Shown here: positions 25,793 through 36,537 of the stretch, in pieces
Layout: the number at the start of each line of letters is the position of its first letter
Numbering within the stretch: position 1 is the first letter of the stretch
From: Prunella strophiata
Taxonomy: Eukaryota > Chordata > Aves > Passeriformes > Prunellidae
Assembly: GCA_036583965.1 (NCBI GenBank)
Contig: JAZBQD010000015.1
Span: 65,874,330-65,938,329, forward strand
Direction: 5' to 3'
DNA: 64,000 bases
Program-made: the position numbers and the translations under genes
Notes under the pieces: generated by a model
Databases searched by the model: none
What the model saw: only the letters and a program-made list of their open reading frames with translations
Told to the model about the DNA's origin: nothing

Positions 25793-26299
25793 TTGAGCCA
25801 TCCTCTCATTTCCCTCTGCTTGGCTATAAGAACAGGAGGAAAACAAGCAGAGCAGAAATCCTCTGGCAAGAAGCGTTCGGAGCTCCTGAGCATCACATCA
25901 CACCTGTGCTGTCAGGAGCCAGACCAGCCCCTCTGCAGCTCTGAAGCAGCTGCTTCCTCAGAAAGGTGTGGAGTGCTGAGGGAAGGATGAGGAGTCAGTG
26001 GGAGCCTCGCCACAAAGGGCTTTTTGTTGAAAGGTGCTGCACAAAACTGCACATTGTGGTGGAGGGGACAAGGTGGAGTATTTCCAGTGGGAGATGGTGC
26101 ATTTGTACAAATCAGAATGCGTGCTCTTTTCTCTGTTGGAATATTGTCATTGTCCTTTATTACATTAAAGGGGAACATCTTTATCTCATGGTGATTTGGG
26201 TGGGATATGACATTGCCTAATGTAAAGGGGGACTGTAATATCAAGGAGACAACCGTGAAATAACACATTACACACTGAATTGAACAGCAGGCTCATTTA

Positions 26300-26373
26300 C
26301 ATTCCTTTAATTTGGAAATATGAACATTCAGAAAAGCTCTTCTCCGCTTGCATTCCCTTATTTGGGAAACATG
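26300..26373. promoter_or_regulatory. Duplicated MCAT/CArG-like module (candidate enhancer)
   Basis: Two 23-bp segments, 26300-26322 and 26351-26373, match at 19 of 23 positions. Each begins CATTCC and ends GGAAAYATG around an A/T core. The second contains an exact CArG box, CCTTATTTGG (26356-26365), the consensus for serum response factor. The first contains CATTCCT, the MCAT site of TEAD factors, and a CArG-like core with eight A/T bases. Adjacent MCAT and CArG sites are known from muscle and cytoskeletal promoters. Function here is inference; a CpG-rich patch follows within 100 bp. Confidence 0.3.
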
Positions 26374-26457
26374 TAAATTACATTTATGATAATTTAGTAT
26401 TTAACTGGTACAAGCATTGCAAATTCCAGAAGCAAACATTTTAAAATAGGCAGGAGC

Positions 26458-26542
26458 CGTGCCAGCCTCCTTTGGAAATGCGGGAGGTAAAAGCCACCTC
26501 TGCGGACGACTCCGGGCGCAGCGCTTCCAGCTTCTGCACCCG
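26458..26542. promoter_or_regulatory. CpG-rich patch
   Basis: Eight CpG dinucleotides in 85 bp, centred on GCGGACGACTCCGGGCGCAG, in otherwise CpG-poor surroundings. Retained CpGs suggest protection from methylation in the germ line, as at promoters and some enhancers. It is too short to be a classical CpG island. No open frame of note runs through it. Confidence 0.3.
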
Positions 26543-27620
26543 CACTGGCAAATGCTTGTAAAGCAGGTGGGACAGCCATGGTGAGGCTTGCAGGGCTGGA
26601 CCTTTTGTCCCAGTCACAAGGCTAGGCTTATCACATATGGCAGATGGATTTAATTAATAAAGCTCTTCTGTTGTGTGTGGAGTAATTTTTTTTGCAGCCT
26701 ATGAGATCCCAGAATTGCAAATGAAAATGACGGCAGAGGAGCTTTCAGCTCAGCCGTGCTCAGATGATGCTGAGAGGCCTCTTCTATGTTAATCCCACTG
26801 CTACATTTTCCAGTCTCTCCTTGGAAACCTTCTGCCAATTGTGACTCATGTTCAGCTGCTCATCAGTCAGCTTATTCTATTGCAGTGTGTAATAGCCCTT
26901 ATTATGAAGTCATTTCTCTTGTATCTAAATGGGATTGTTCCACTTTTAATCCAAGGCCCTTCTTCCATCTCTGCTGCAGGAAAGGTCCATCCTGACAGGA
27001 CACAAACACAAGCATTCATCCCAGAGCTAGCTGGGGCTCCCTCCTGCCCTGTGAATTGCTTTCTGCCACCCTCCCCCCTGCCTGTGGTTCCCTTCACCTT
27101 CCTGCTGCCCATCCTCAGATCCTCTGTCACTTTTTACTGGCCTTTCTAGGAAGGCTTAAAAATATGTGCTGTGCTCCAGCCTTACCCAGACTGCATAATG
27201 CTGCACCCATCACTCCCTTTTTGTTACATGGCAGATCTCTCCTCATACCCCTGGGACAGGCATGGCTTTCCTCACAATGGGAACTCTTTTCATTACCTAC
27301 TATAACCCCAAGGTATTTTCCTATAATAATGTTTCCTAAATATTGTGTTGATTGTTGTTATTTCTCTCCAGGTGCAGTACTGTCACATTCATCAGTATTA
27401 AGTAAATTTTATTTTGTTAACATCTTCCCATGACTCAGAACATGCCAGGCAATTCTACAGCTGGGATTTGCTATCCCTTTTCACCTATCCATTTCATATT
27501 TTATTGCTTTCAGTGCTAGTAAGGTTGAACACAGCATTGCCTCATGTAAATCAAATGACCTGAGTACAGAGGGGAATAAACATATTTGGAAAAATAATTG
27601 GAAGCTGAAATAGGATTAAC

Positions 27621-27633
27621 AAAAAAAAAAAAA
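27621..27633. repeat. Poly-A tract (13 A)
   Basis: Thirteen A followed by GAAAGAA. Simple sequence only. Confidence 0.85.
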
Positions 27634-27725
27634 GAAAGAATAATACACTCTTTTTCATGAAATATAACCATTGGATTTTAATTTTTTTCCCCTTGCCCAC
27701 ACTTGAATAAAAAGATAGAAGATTA

Positions 27726-27752
27726 AAAACAAACAAACAAACAAACAAAAAC
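27726..27752. repeat. (AAAC)n simple repeat
   Basis: Consecutive AAAC units with slight decay at the end (AAAAACAACCCC). A shorter AAAC run also occurs near 28114-28126. Confidence 0.9.
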
Positions 27753-30700
27753 AACCCCAAAACCTAATATTTTATTTTTTAAAAAATGGTCAACATATTT
27801 GCCAGACTTAAACTTTTATGTTAACATTTTCATCTGAGTTATGCATCCATTGGGAGCAAAGGTGTTCTGAGTAATTCTGACAGAGGCTGCTTTTTCTTCT
27901 GCCTGTTTCACAGAGGGGACAGTACAGAAATCATTGCTCTGAAAAAGAGTTCATCCCCTTTCAGGAGAGCTCTGAAACATTTGCCTGCAGTTAATCAGGA
28001 GCCATGGCTCAATGGGCTTCCAGGTGTCTTTGCTGTGCAGAGCAGGGACTGAAGCAAGAACATGCTGCAAACTTCAGTACTACAGCCATCCCTTGAGCAA
28101 AGTTTTATTCAAACAAACAAACAAGATCACCATAACAAAAAACCAAAACCACCCAAAATATATTTGAAAGCCAGAAACGTTTACATACTAATTTCTTGAC
28201 ATTGTCCATAGCCTTTTCATGAGCAATTTCCTACACAAACTTGTATAGATCAAGGGGAAAGGACAAGCGAGAGGGAATCCCACCAGTAATAAAAAAGGCA
28301 CAGCTAAACAGAGGTCTAGTTAATGAAAAAAGACATTTTTTCTCAGAGACCCAAGTCAGTGGAGCTCAGAGGAGAAAATGAGGGTCTCATGCCCATTCCT
28401 CAGCAATATACAATTTACAAATTAGCTGTCATGCACTGTGCACTGAACCCCTGCCAGAACAAGTACCTGCTATTGCATGAAGGTGTAAGAAGTTCTGGGC
28501 ATGGGTTGTGCATGAGGGGCTGCTGGTACTTCTGAAAATGGCATCAGGTTATGTCTGCTGCTCGGCACTAAAACAACTCTGATCCTTTTAATGGTGATAT
28601 AAAGACAGCACCATTTGACATTCCCTGTGAATGGCTGACTCCCAGATGCCATTATCAGCTTGTGGCCAATGTTTTAAAGTTTCACCCTCCTTAGTAAGTC
28701 TACCTGTGTTGCTTATTCTCATCAGGTTTGAGGAATTTTGGTTTAGGTTATCCCTAAAGCAAAGAAGGGTACAGGAGGGGAGCCCAATCAGGATTCCTTG
28801 ATTACCTGAGATTTGCTCTGACAGATTCACTTTCAGTAATTGTGCCTGCACACCTGATTTAGGGCTCCTCAGCAGACAGCAGGGGAAGCTGATTTCTTTG
28901 AAAGTAAGTACCCAGCAGCCAAGACTGTAACAGATGTTATGGATGGGACCAGTAATTCACTTAACTCTGTCTCAAAACCCCTCTTTTCTATACATTTCAC
29001 CTCAGTATTCTCCTGGGCAATCACTAGCCCTGCTAAATTTGTGGTTCTCATTTAATTCCCTGACATGTTCTTTTTTAAGGCTTTATTTTCAGCTATTGAA
29101 GTACAAGAAGTTGCCTGGAGCCTTGCTTTCCAGAAAGGCAACAAGGGACTTCACCCTTGGTAACTGAAAGGGAATGCTTTCCATTTCAGCATGAACATCT
29201 CAGAGGGCCTTTCTGAGCCCACTTGCACTTTTCCACAATGTTCTGTGTTTCCAATGGATGCAAATCTTTTCCTGCTCTGACAGTGGAGGGCACAGCACTC
29301 AAACCGAGCCCTGTCAATAAAGTAACTTACTCTGAGATTAATGTCTTGGAATTAGGGATAGTGAACACATCCCTCTGCCCTAGGGTTTCTTAATTTATCT
29401 TACATCAGGGGCTGCCCTGGGCAGGGGCCCATGGTCACACAGTCACACAGTGACATCCCTCAGGCTAAGAGGCAAGTGCTGCCTGTGGCACCTCGCTGAG
29501 GCAGGCTGTACATGCATGTAAAGATGCCATGAGCAGGTAATCATTCTTTTCATGGCATTGCGTCAGAAATGTTACTGAAATCACTCCAAATTATGTCTGC
29601 TGTATAATCTTTTTTCCTTTACCTAGTCTATAATTACAGCAGCTCAAACAAAAATAAAAAACCAAACAGTATTGGATTTTTCTGTCATGATCTGTGTTTA
29701 GGTTTTGGCAGGATTCAATTTTAATTTCAACTTCAATGATAACACTTCATTACCTGTGTTCTTTATTTATAGTTACACACTGCTCATTTAAACTGATGTA
29801 AATATTTTTCAGCTTGCATCAGGGAAAGTGCTACTATCATTGGTTGAAAAAAAAGCATCTTCTCTCTTTTGAATAGCTGCCGTGATTTCAAAGAGATGGG
29901 GTCTACAAATTCATCTACCATCAAAATATTTAGCCCTTAATCTATACAGAAAAGAAATGACAAATACATTACAAAACCCCTCCTGACAGAGCCTGTCCAC
30001 GCTCTGTTTTCTAAGAATATTGCACAAGGTGATAACATGAATCACAAATAGCATTCAGCATGAGTTTGAGCAAGCTGAAAAATGCTCTTTTTTTCCTTTG
30101 GAGGAGGGAGAAATAAATTGTTTTATTAAAAACAGAGATGAGCTGGGAAAAAAAAAATATTGTTTTAAGTATTTTGTGCATTTAGATAACCCAAGAAGAT
30201 CCCATATGGAATATGAGCAAGTGTTAACAGAAAGATCATTAATCAAGAAAAACGCCTACTGGAGACAAATCCCACAACAGCTTAGGAAAACAACAGACAA
30301 AAAGTTATCCCGTGGTTAGATAAGTAAATGGATGTCAGTGTGGGAGCATTATGGCAGAGAGGAAGCAGCATGAGACCATGAGCAGCTAAGGGTTAGGCAT
30401 TTCATCATCTGACTCTCCAGTACCCCAGGAGTCCTGTACCAATCAGCTGACAGCCAGCCACTGGAAAAAGCTTCCAGTGAATCGAGGCTGCTTGCTAGAG
30501 AGCACAACAGTGCCCACCAGGAGGAAACCTCCGGTTTATCCAGGAGAAGTGATCCCCAAGACTGCAGTGTGACCTCTGTGGGCACAGACACGAAGGTTTT
30601 CTCTGACTCCAGTCAAGCTGAAGGAAAGCTGTGGCATGGTGGGCATGTCACCTGCGTTGTCCCACCCGGAGCTGTCACCTCCTGTCCAAGGTATCCAGGG

Positions 30701-30960
30701 GAAGCTTCCTTCCCCACCTTCTTCCCCCCGCAAGCAGGGCAGTTCAAAGCAGTGGTGCTGGGAACTCCAGCTGTTGCTCAGCAATGCTGAAAGCTGCAAA
30801 ATATTATGCCAAAATTTTCATGCACAAAGAAAAAGGTCTAATTTTGAAAGAATTTATAATAGCATGGAATAATTGGTCCCTACACACAGGAAAGATGGGA
30901 GTTATTAGTTCAGGGCTGCAGAGTGGAGGAATGGGAGATAACTGCTACTGACTTGATGCT

Positions 30961-31083
30961 GGGTTTTTTTTGTTGTTGTTGTTGTTTTGGGGGTTTTTTT
31001 GTGGCTTTGTTTTGTTTGTTTATTTGTTTGGGGGGTGGTGGGGTTTTTTTTGGTTTTTTTTTTTGGTTTTTTTTTTTTTTTTT
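30961..31083. repeat. G/T-only low-complexity tract
   Basis: 121 of 123 bases are G or T; the exceptions are C at 31005 and A at 31022. It comprises G runs of up to six, a GTT repeat (30971-30987) and T runs of up to 16. Such complete keto-strand asymmetry points to simple-sequence expansion. A phenylalanine/glycine-rich open frame across it is a composition artefact. Confidence 0.9.
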
Positions 31084-32436
31084 CTGGGTGATTTGGCAGA
31101 GCAAATTAAAAAATAGCAAGGCTATAACTGTTTTCTCTCATCACCCTAATAATCCTTAGTTCTCTGAGGAAATTACCACTAAGCATTTTGCACAAAGTAT
31201 TGTGGGACAGACCTTAGGAATTATTGTTAGTAAGAAAACAACAGATATTAATGAGCATCTTCCTCCAGCTAGTGTACCAGTGCAGAATTTACAAGTCCTA
31301 ATGTGCACTAAATTGTAAAAGTACTATTTTAATTCCATCCTGAAGAGTATTTAAATCTGAAAGAAAATTCCCAGCTAACTAACTAGGGGATATGAAGGAC
31401 AATTGTTAGAGCTGAAATGTCCTTGTTTCCCCCCACAAAAACAACCGAGTCCATCAGTCTCAAAGTTTTTATTCAATACTCCATTGCCAGGAAATATTTT
31501 CAAATTCAGATGAAGGGAACAAAAATAATAGCAATCCTAAATATATCATTAAAAGCTTTATGCAGCAAACAAAACAGACATTAGGTCACCAGGACCTTAG
31601 AGTCCTTGATTTATGCCAGGGATGCAGCCATGCAGCAGTACCAGAGAGATGAGTGTCCCAGGACTCGTGTAACAAGATGTTGTATTTTTCCAAATGCAGT
31701 GAACAGCTCTACACAAAGTCAGAGGAGAAAGCAATCCTCCAAAGCCTCCTCACTTTACAGGTTGAGCAGAGATGCTTCTGTGATGAAGTTCAGTTCTTGG
31801 ATAGGTCCAAATTAATAGCACTTTTGGTCTACCCTGAAATCTGATGCACCTCACAGAGCAAGGGAGGCTGAAGTTGTGGACTGAGGGAAGCAGACAGGAT
31901 GCACCAGTTTGCAGAGATGGTTCTCCCAATAACAGGTGCTTTTCTAGCTATGTGTGCATGCATAAATAAGTACAGATGTGTGTGAAGACTGGGGGAAGCA
32001 AACCATGGCTTCTGAACAAGCTCAGTCTCTCAGCACGTACTCTGCTGTGTCTTGACACCAGTTCACCTTTGATGGCACAATATTGGCAGCAAACCTCAGG
32101 AAGCATCTGTTTGCCTTGGTAGGTAAATGAGTAGCAGCTGGGAAGAAATAGAGTTCATGTGGGGACAGAGGCATTGAAGGGCTTTCGGAGCTATTGATTT
32201 TTGCATGTTCTCAAGGGAGCATAATGGGGAAACAGATTTTGTGCCAGCCCTGGTTACCCAGAAATTTCTATTTTTTGCCATCCAGCCCAATTTATAGATT
32301 GACTGAACCTAGTTAACACCACTTAATAACCATCACAAACGGTTGAAGCAAATTAATAAATATTTTAGAAAAATCTGTTCCAAATCCTTGTGAAAGGATT
32401 TGTGTATCTTAGGTTGCTACACAAAACATTTTGTGT

Positions 32437-33480
32437 GAATCACAGAATATCACTAATTGGAAAGGACCCTTAATTGGATAAGGATCATTGAAGTCTAACT
32501 CCTGACCTTGCACAGGACACCCCAAGAGTCACACCATGTGCCTGAGAGCAGTGTCCAAACACTTCTTGAACTCTGTCAACCTTGGTGCTGTGACCACTCC
32601 CCTGGGGCGCCTGTTCCAGTGCCCAACCACCCTCTGAGTGAAAACTTTTTCCTGATATCCAACCTAAACCTCCCCTGACATAGCTTCAGGCCAGATCCTG
32701 TCACTGTCACCACAGAGAAGAGATCAGTGCCTGCCCCTTTGCTTCCCCTCAAGAGGCAGCTGCAGACTGCATTGAGGTCTCCCTTCAGTCTCCTCCAGGC
32801 TGGACAGACCAAGTGACCTCAGCTGCTTCTCATTCAACTTCCCCTCAAGGCCCTTCACCATCCTTGTGGCTCTGCTTTGGACACTCTCTAACTGTTTAAT
32901 GTCTTTTTTGTATTGTGGCACCCGAAAACACCCCCAGCACTGGAGGTGAGGCTGCCCCAGCTCAGAGCAGAGCAGGACAATCCCCTCCCTTGCCTGGCTG
33001 GTCATGCTGTGCCTGATGCCCCCAGGACATGCTTGGCCCTCCAGGCTGCCAGGGCACTGCTGACTCATGGTCACCTTGCCATTGATCAGGACCCCTCAGG
33101 TCCCTTTCCATGGCACTGCTTCCCAGCATCTCCTTCCCCAGTCTGCCCGTACATCCAGGGTTGCTCCTTCCCAGATGCAGAATCCAGCACTTGCCTTTGT
33201 TAAGCTTCATACAGTTGGTGATTACTCAGCACTCTGACTTGTCAAGGTCTCTCTGCAGGGCTTTCTCTGCCTCTGAGGTACTCAACAGCTTCTCCCAATT
33301 TACTTTCATCAGCAAAGATACTTGTTGTACCTCCAAGTCCTGTGTCCAAATTTATGGAGATGTTGAAGAGACAACACGTGGAAGAGAATACTGAGCTCCA
33401 TCACAGGAGAAAACCAGTGGTGACCATCAGCTGGGATGGCAATTGCTCACCTACATAGCCCAGCTATCCCTTCCTACAGG
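32437..33480 (-). mobile_element. CR1 LINE, long decayed 3' copy, minus strand
   Basis: The reverse complement carries about 1 kb of CR1: the C-terminal part of ORF2 and the 3' UTR. Its terminal sequence on the plus strand is GAATCACAGAATATCAC, the decayed form of the usual CR1 3' end. Minus-strand translation matches the CR1 ORF2 C-terminus in order from 33210 down to about 32600. The stretch 33385-33480 appears to continue the element in more diverged form ('ccagtggtgaccatcagctggga'). It is the longest CR1 copy here, 5'-truncated and inactive. Confidence 0.93.
32576..33210 (-). pseudogene. CR1 ORF2 (reverse transcriptase C-terminus) fossil
   Basis: Three overlapping minus-strand open frames, each in a different frame, together follow the CR1 ORF2 C-terminal order. 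Region 33210-33090 carries KLNKGKCWILHLGRSNPGC. Region 33070-32810 carries SREG-like and YKKDIKQLESVQSRAT motifs. Region 32800-32650 carries GTDLFSVVT and RFRLDIRKKF. At least two frameshifts separate them. The catalytic reverse-transcriptase core (YxDD) lies upstream in intact CR1 and is absent. No function is expected. Confidence 0.88.
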
Positions 33481-36400
33481 TGTGAGTTGTGTATCAACAG
33501 GGTGCAGGGGTTGTTCTTGTCCAGTTTCCCACTCTGCCCTCCACACAGCCAGACCTCAGGTATCCTGAGCCATTCAGCTCCTGGGTGGACAGAGGACACA
33601 AATCACAGCATCTCTTTCCCCCATAACCCACAGGAGTTTTGCTCCTGTCCAACCTCATCTGCTCATAAAGTCATTGCAGTAACTATAATTTTGCAAGAAC
33701 TCCCATGATGCAGCTCCAAAGCCCTGTATTCCTTGGATTCCTTACATCTTTCCTTGCAAGCACATGCAGGCAGTGCACAGGCTGCACTTGCCTTAGGACT
33801 GTAACTGCTTCTGCACGTGGTGCTGTGCTCACTCCCCAGCTGACACTTCTGAACCAAAGGTCCCCTCAAAATACCTCATACGGAGGCGGGGTGTGAGGAT
33901 GGCAGCTAATAGCCATTTTCACACAACTCTCTGAGAAATATCTGCACCCAGGGCCAGCTCAAAGCACAGCTCTGGCTTTCAATGCATCTCTCTCTGCATC
34001 TCTCTCTCTGCTGCTCACTCAGCTCTAATCATTAGGACTCGATCACTTCAGCAACCATGAATGCATTGACAGAATCTTTTTGCATCCCGTTGTTCATGAA
34101 TCATTGTTCCTGTCACACAATAACTATAATTACTGCTTTTCTAGACCTTTGGCTGATTGTCTTAGCAGAAGAAAAAAAAAAAGGATCAGCAGAAAAGGGA
34201 GGGTGCAAAATCAGACATCTTGGAAATAAAAATAACCCCTTGCCTCTTGCTATGAAAGTTGCTCTCTTTAGGTCAGAGCCCATATGCACGCACATGTGCA
34301 CACATTATTCCACAGTGCCTGGGGTAGTTGGGTAGTTTGTCTAGTTTTAAATTGGCCAAAGTAGATGGAGGGTGGCAGAAGGTTATTTTCAATCTGTTAA
34401 TGTGTTATGGGAGACTCTTGCAGCAAGGAAGTGTAGAAGATGGGGGAAGGCAGAGGGAAAATGTGAAACAAGTTTGTTTGAAATGAAGGAGCACATGATG
34501 TGAGAATTTCAAAGCTCAAACTTTTATAGTAGCAAATAAAAAGAACTTCCACCCTACCCTCTGCCTTTTTCTTATTCCCTGAGAGGACGTGTCCTTATGT
34601 AGAACATGGGAGTCTTGGCTTGACTGAGTCTGTGGTAAAGGGATAAGGGACCACCTCACAATTGGACTTTTCCAGAAAGCTCCTGGCTGGTTACGTAGCT
34701 CAGCATAACAAGAAGTGTCACCACTAATACACCCAGGAGCTATGGATTTTGCATCACACTGTTAGCCTGCCTGACCCTGGGATATGGTGGGACCTGACCA
34801 GACAGGCAATCAGAGGACATCCTCTTCCCTTGGCAGCTGTCAGGTCCCTGCTATTCCCACTCCTTCCCCTATGAAATATCAATTTATTCCTGCTTCTTAT
34901 GCTTATTCTGTCTTTTTCTCCCTTTTTTTCTTCACTTTATATAAGAGAATTCTTAGCAATTTCAGACAGGTCCAGCTGTGGTTAATTTGTCAGGGAGAAA
35001 ATAATATCAAACGAAGCAGTGCTGGGGAAACAAACAGCCCAGTGCAAAGCCTGCCCCTAATTGATTGATGAAAAGAAAATTAGGGTTGCCTCCAGAAACA
35101 ATTTCCATAGCAATGGGAATAGAAAGGAAGCTGTGCTGCAGATTGTGGGCGACCCACTGCAGCTCTCTGGCCTCTGAAAGGCGCCGGCAGCGAGGGGCCG
35201 GGCGCTGTGCCTGGGGCTGCCACCCGCGGCCACCGCGGATGCACCGGGCCAGCACGGGACCACGCTGCCACTGAGGGACCCCCAGGGCAGGGCACAGCAC
35301 GGGCTGTGTCCCTGGCCAAGCCCAGGTAGGGGGCTGTGAGCACAGTGCTGCACTGAGGGATGGAGTTCAGCTTCCTCCTCCCACTCTGCTGCCCCTCAAA
35401 AGAAACAGATGCCATGTTTTGTGGGCTTTTCTCCTTCCCTTTGGATTTCTTTACGGAAAAAAAATTCTGCCTCAGCTCAAGTACTGATTGCTACCACTTC
35501 AAACAGACTGACTTTCTTTTAATTTTTTTGTAACCAAGTCATCTAGGAGACTTCCCAGCAGGAGTTTTTTCCCTTCAGGAAAAGTTCTGCAGGTGCCCAT
35601 GGAAATTGAGGCACAGTGGCAATTACTGGAACCATGTTCTTCATTTTTGATGGTTAAGGTGGTGTGCAGTTAAAATTGACTGATGATATGGGGAATGCCT
35701 TTTGTTTGCTTGGTTGGAGATATCTTAAGGAAGGCCTGATTTCAGGGAAGGAAGTTCACTGCAGGGAGTCTCAGGGTGGGGAACACAGTCGCCCACATTG
35801 CCAACTGCTTTTGAAAACCTTGGTCGTGCAAGTTTGTGTGTGCCTTTTGTTTGTCAGGAAGGCCACAAAAAGCAAAATCAAGTTCCTGGCAGCTAAATCA
35901 TGAACAAATGTTACTCTTAATTTGCTGTAGTACAAAATTAAGAGTTTACAAATTTTAATAGACCTTAGAGAGAAAACAGCTCAAAGAGGATAAAAAAAAG
36001 CTCCTGGACTTAGAGCTTTAAAAAACAAACTAATCCATTTTCATAGTTGTCCATTGGGCACACCTCTCCCAAGTCTTACATTTACCAGGGCTTAATTCCT
36101 GCTCTAATGGCTCAATCCTGACAGGAATTGGGCACCTAGGTAGGAGGAGCCATTTCTCACAGCACAGGTGCTGTTGCTGACTTCACCTCTATGCTTTAAA
36201 GCCATGTCCTTGTCAAAGCCAGAATGCACACTGCAGCGTTTGGCAACGTTTTGATTGTTGCTTATGACCATGACAGCATCAGAAGAAAGGAAAGACAAGG
36301 CTGATGTGATTTTCTCTGTGCTGCCTTTGTCTGGCTCACCTTTTTTCAACAGCCATTTGTGAAGTAAATGGAAAGGCCATCACTAAACAGCCTCTCTCCT

Positions 36401-36500
36401 AATGAGTGGCCTCTTTGTTGTTATCAGTACCTGCAGTCTGGAGAACAAGTAGAAGAAACTGGCAGAAAGGAAACAGCCTGAAGATAGAGAGAGAAACAAA
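33481..36500. other. Non-coding stretch with a CpG-rich patch
   Basis: About 3 kb. A short CTCTCT-type imperfect repeat (GCATCTCTCTCT twice) lies near 33983-34010. The sequence from 35030 to 35160 contains homeodomain-like cores (CTAATTGATTGATG) directly before the CpG patch. No convincing coding sequence; open frames are at most 116 codons. Confidence 0.6.
35182..35264. promoter_or_regulatory. CpG-rich patch, strongest in the window
   Basis: Twelve CpG dinucleotides in 83 bp, including two CCGCGG sites five bases apart (CACCCGCGGCCACCGCGG). The flanks are CpG-poor. This density is what a methylation-free promoter or enhancer core would leave, though at under 100 bp it is far below CpG-island length. 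A short GC-rich insertion is the alternative. Several open frames cross it on both strands, as expected of GC-rich DNA. Confidence 0.35.
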
Positions 36501-36537
36501 TGTCTTTTCCAAACTAAATTATTCTATGGTTCTATGA
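36501..36537 (+). mobile_element. CR1 LINE 3' terminus, very short
   Basis: TGTCTTTTCCAAACTAAATT followed by ATTCTATGGTTCTATGA matches the last bases of a CR1 3' UTR and its octamer repeat. Upstream similarity fades immediately, so this is a severely 5'-truncated or decayed copy. Confidence 0.8.

Larger units (their letters stand above)
22413..32436. other. Non-coding stretch with candidate regulatory elements
   Basis: About 10 kb without a recognisable gene. The part at 22680-23150 has the balanced, homeobox-site-rich look of conserved non-coding DNA (several TAATT and ATTAA cores), but conservation cannot be seen from one sequence. The part at 26220-26545 holds a duplicated MCAT/CArG module and a CpG patch. 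Simple repeats are listed separately. Open frames are at most 125 codons and not convincing. Confidence 0.6.
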
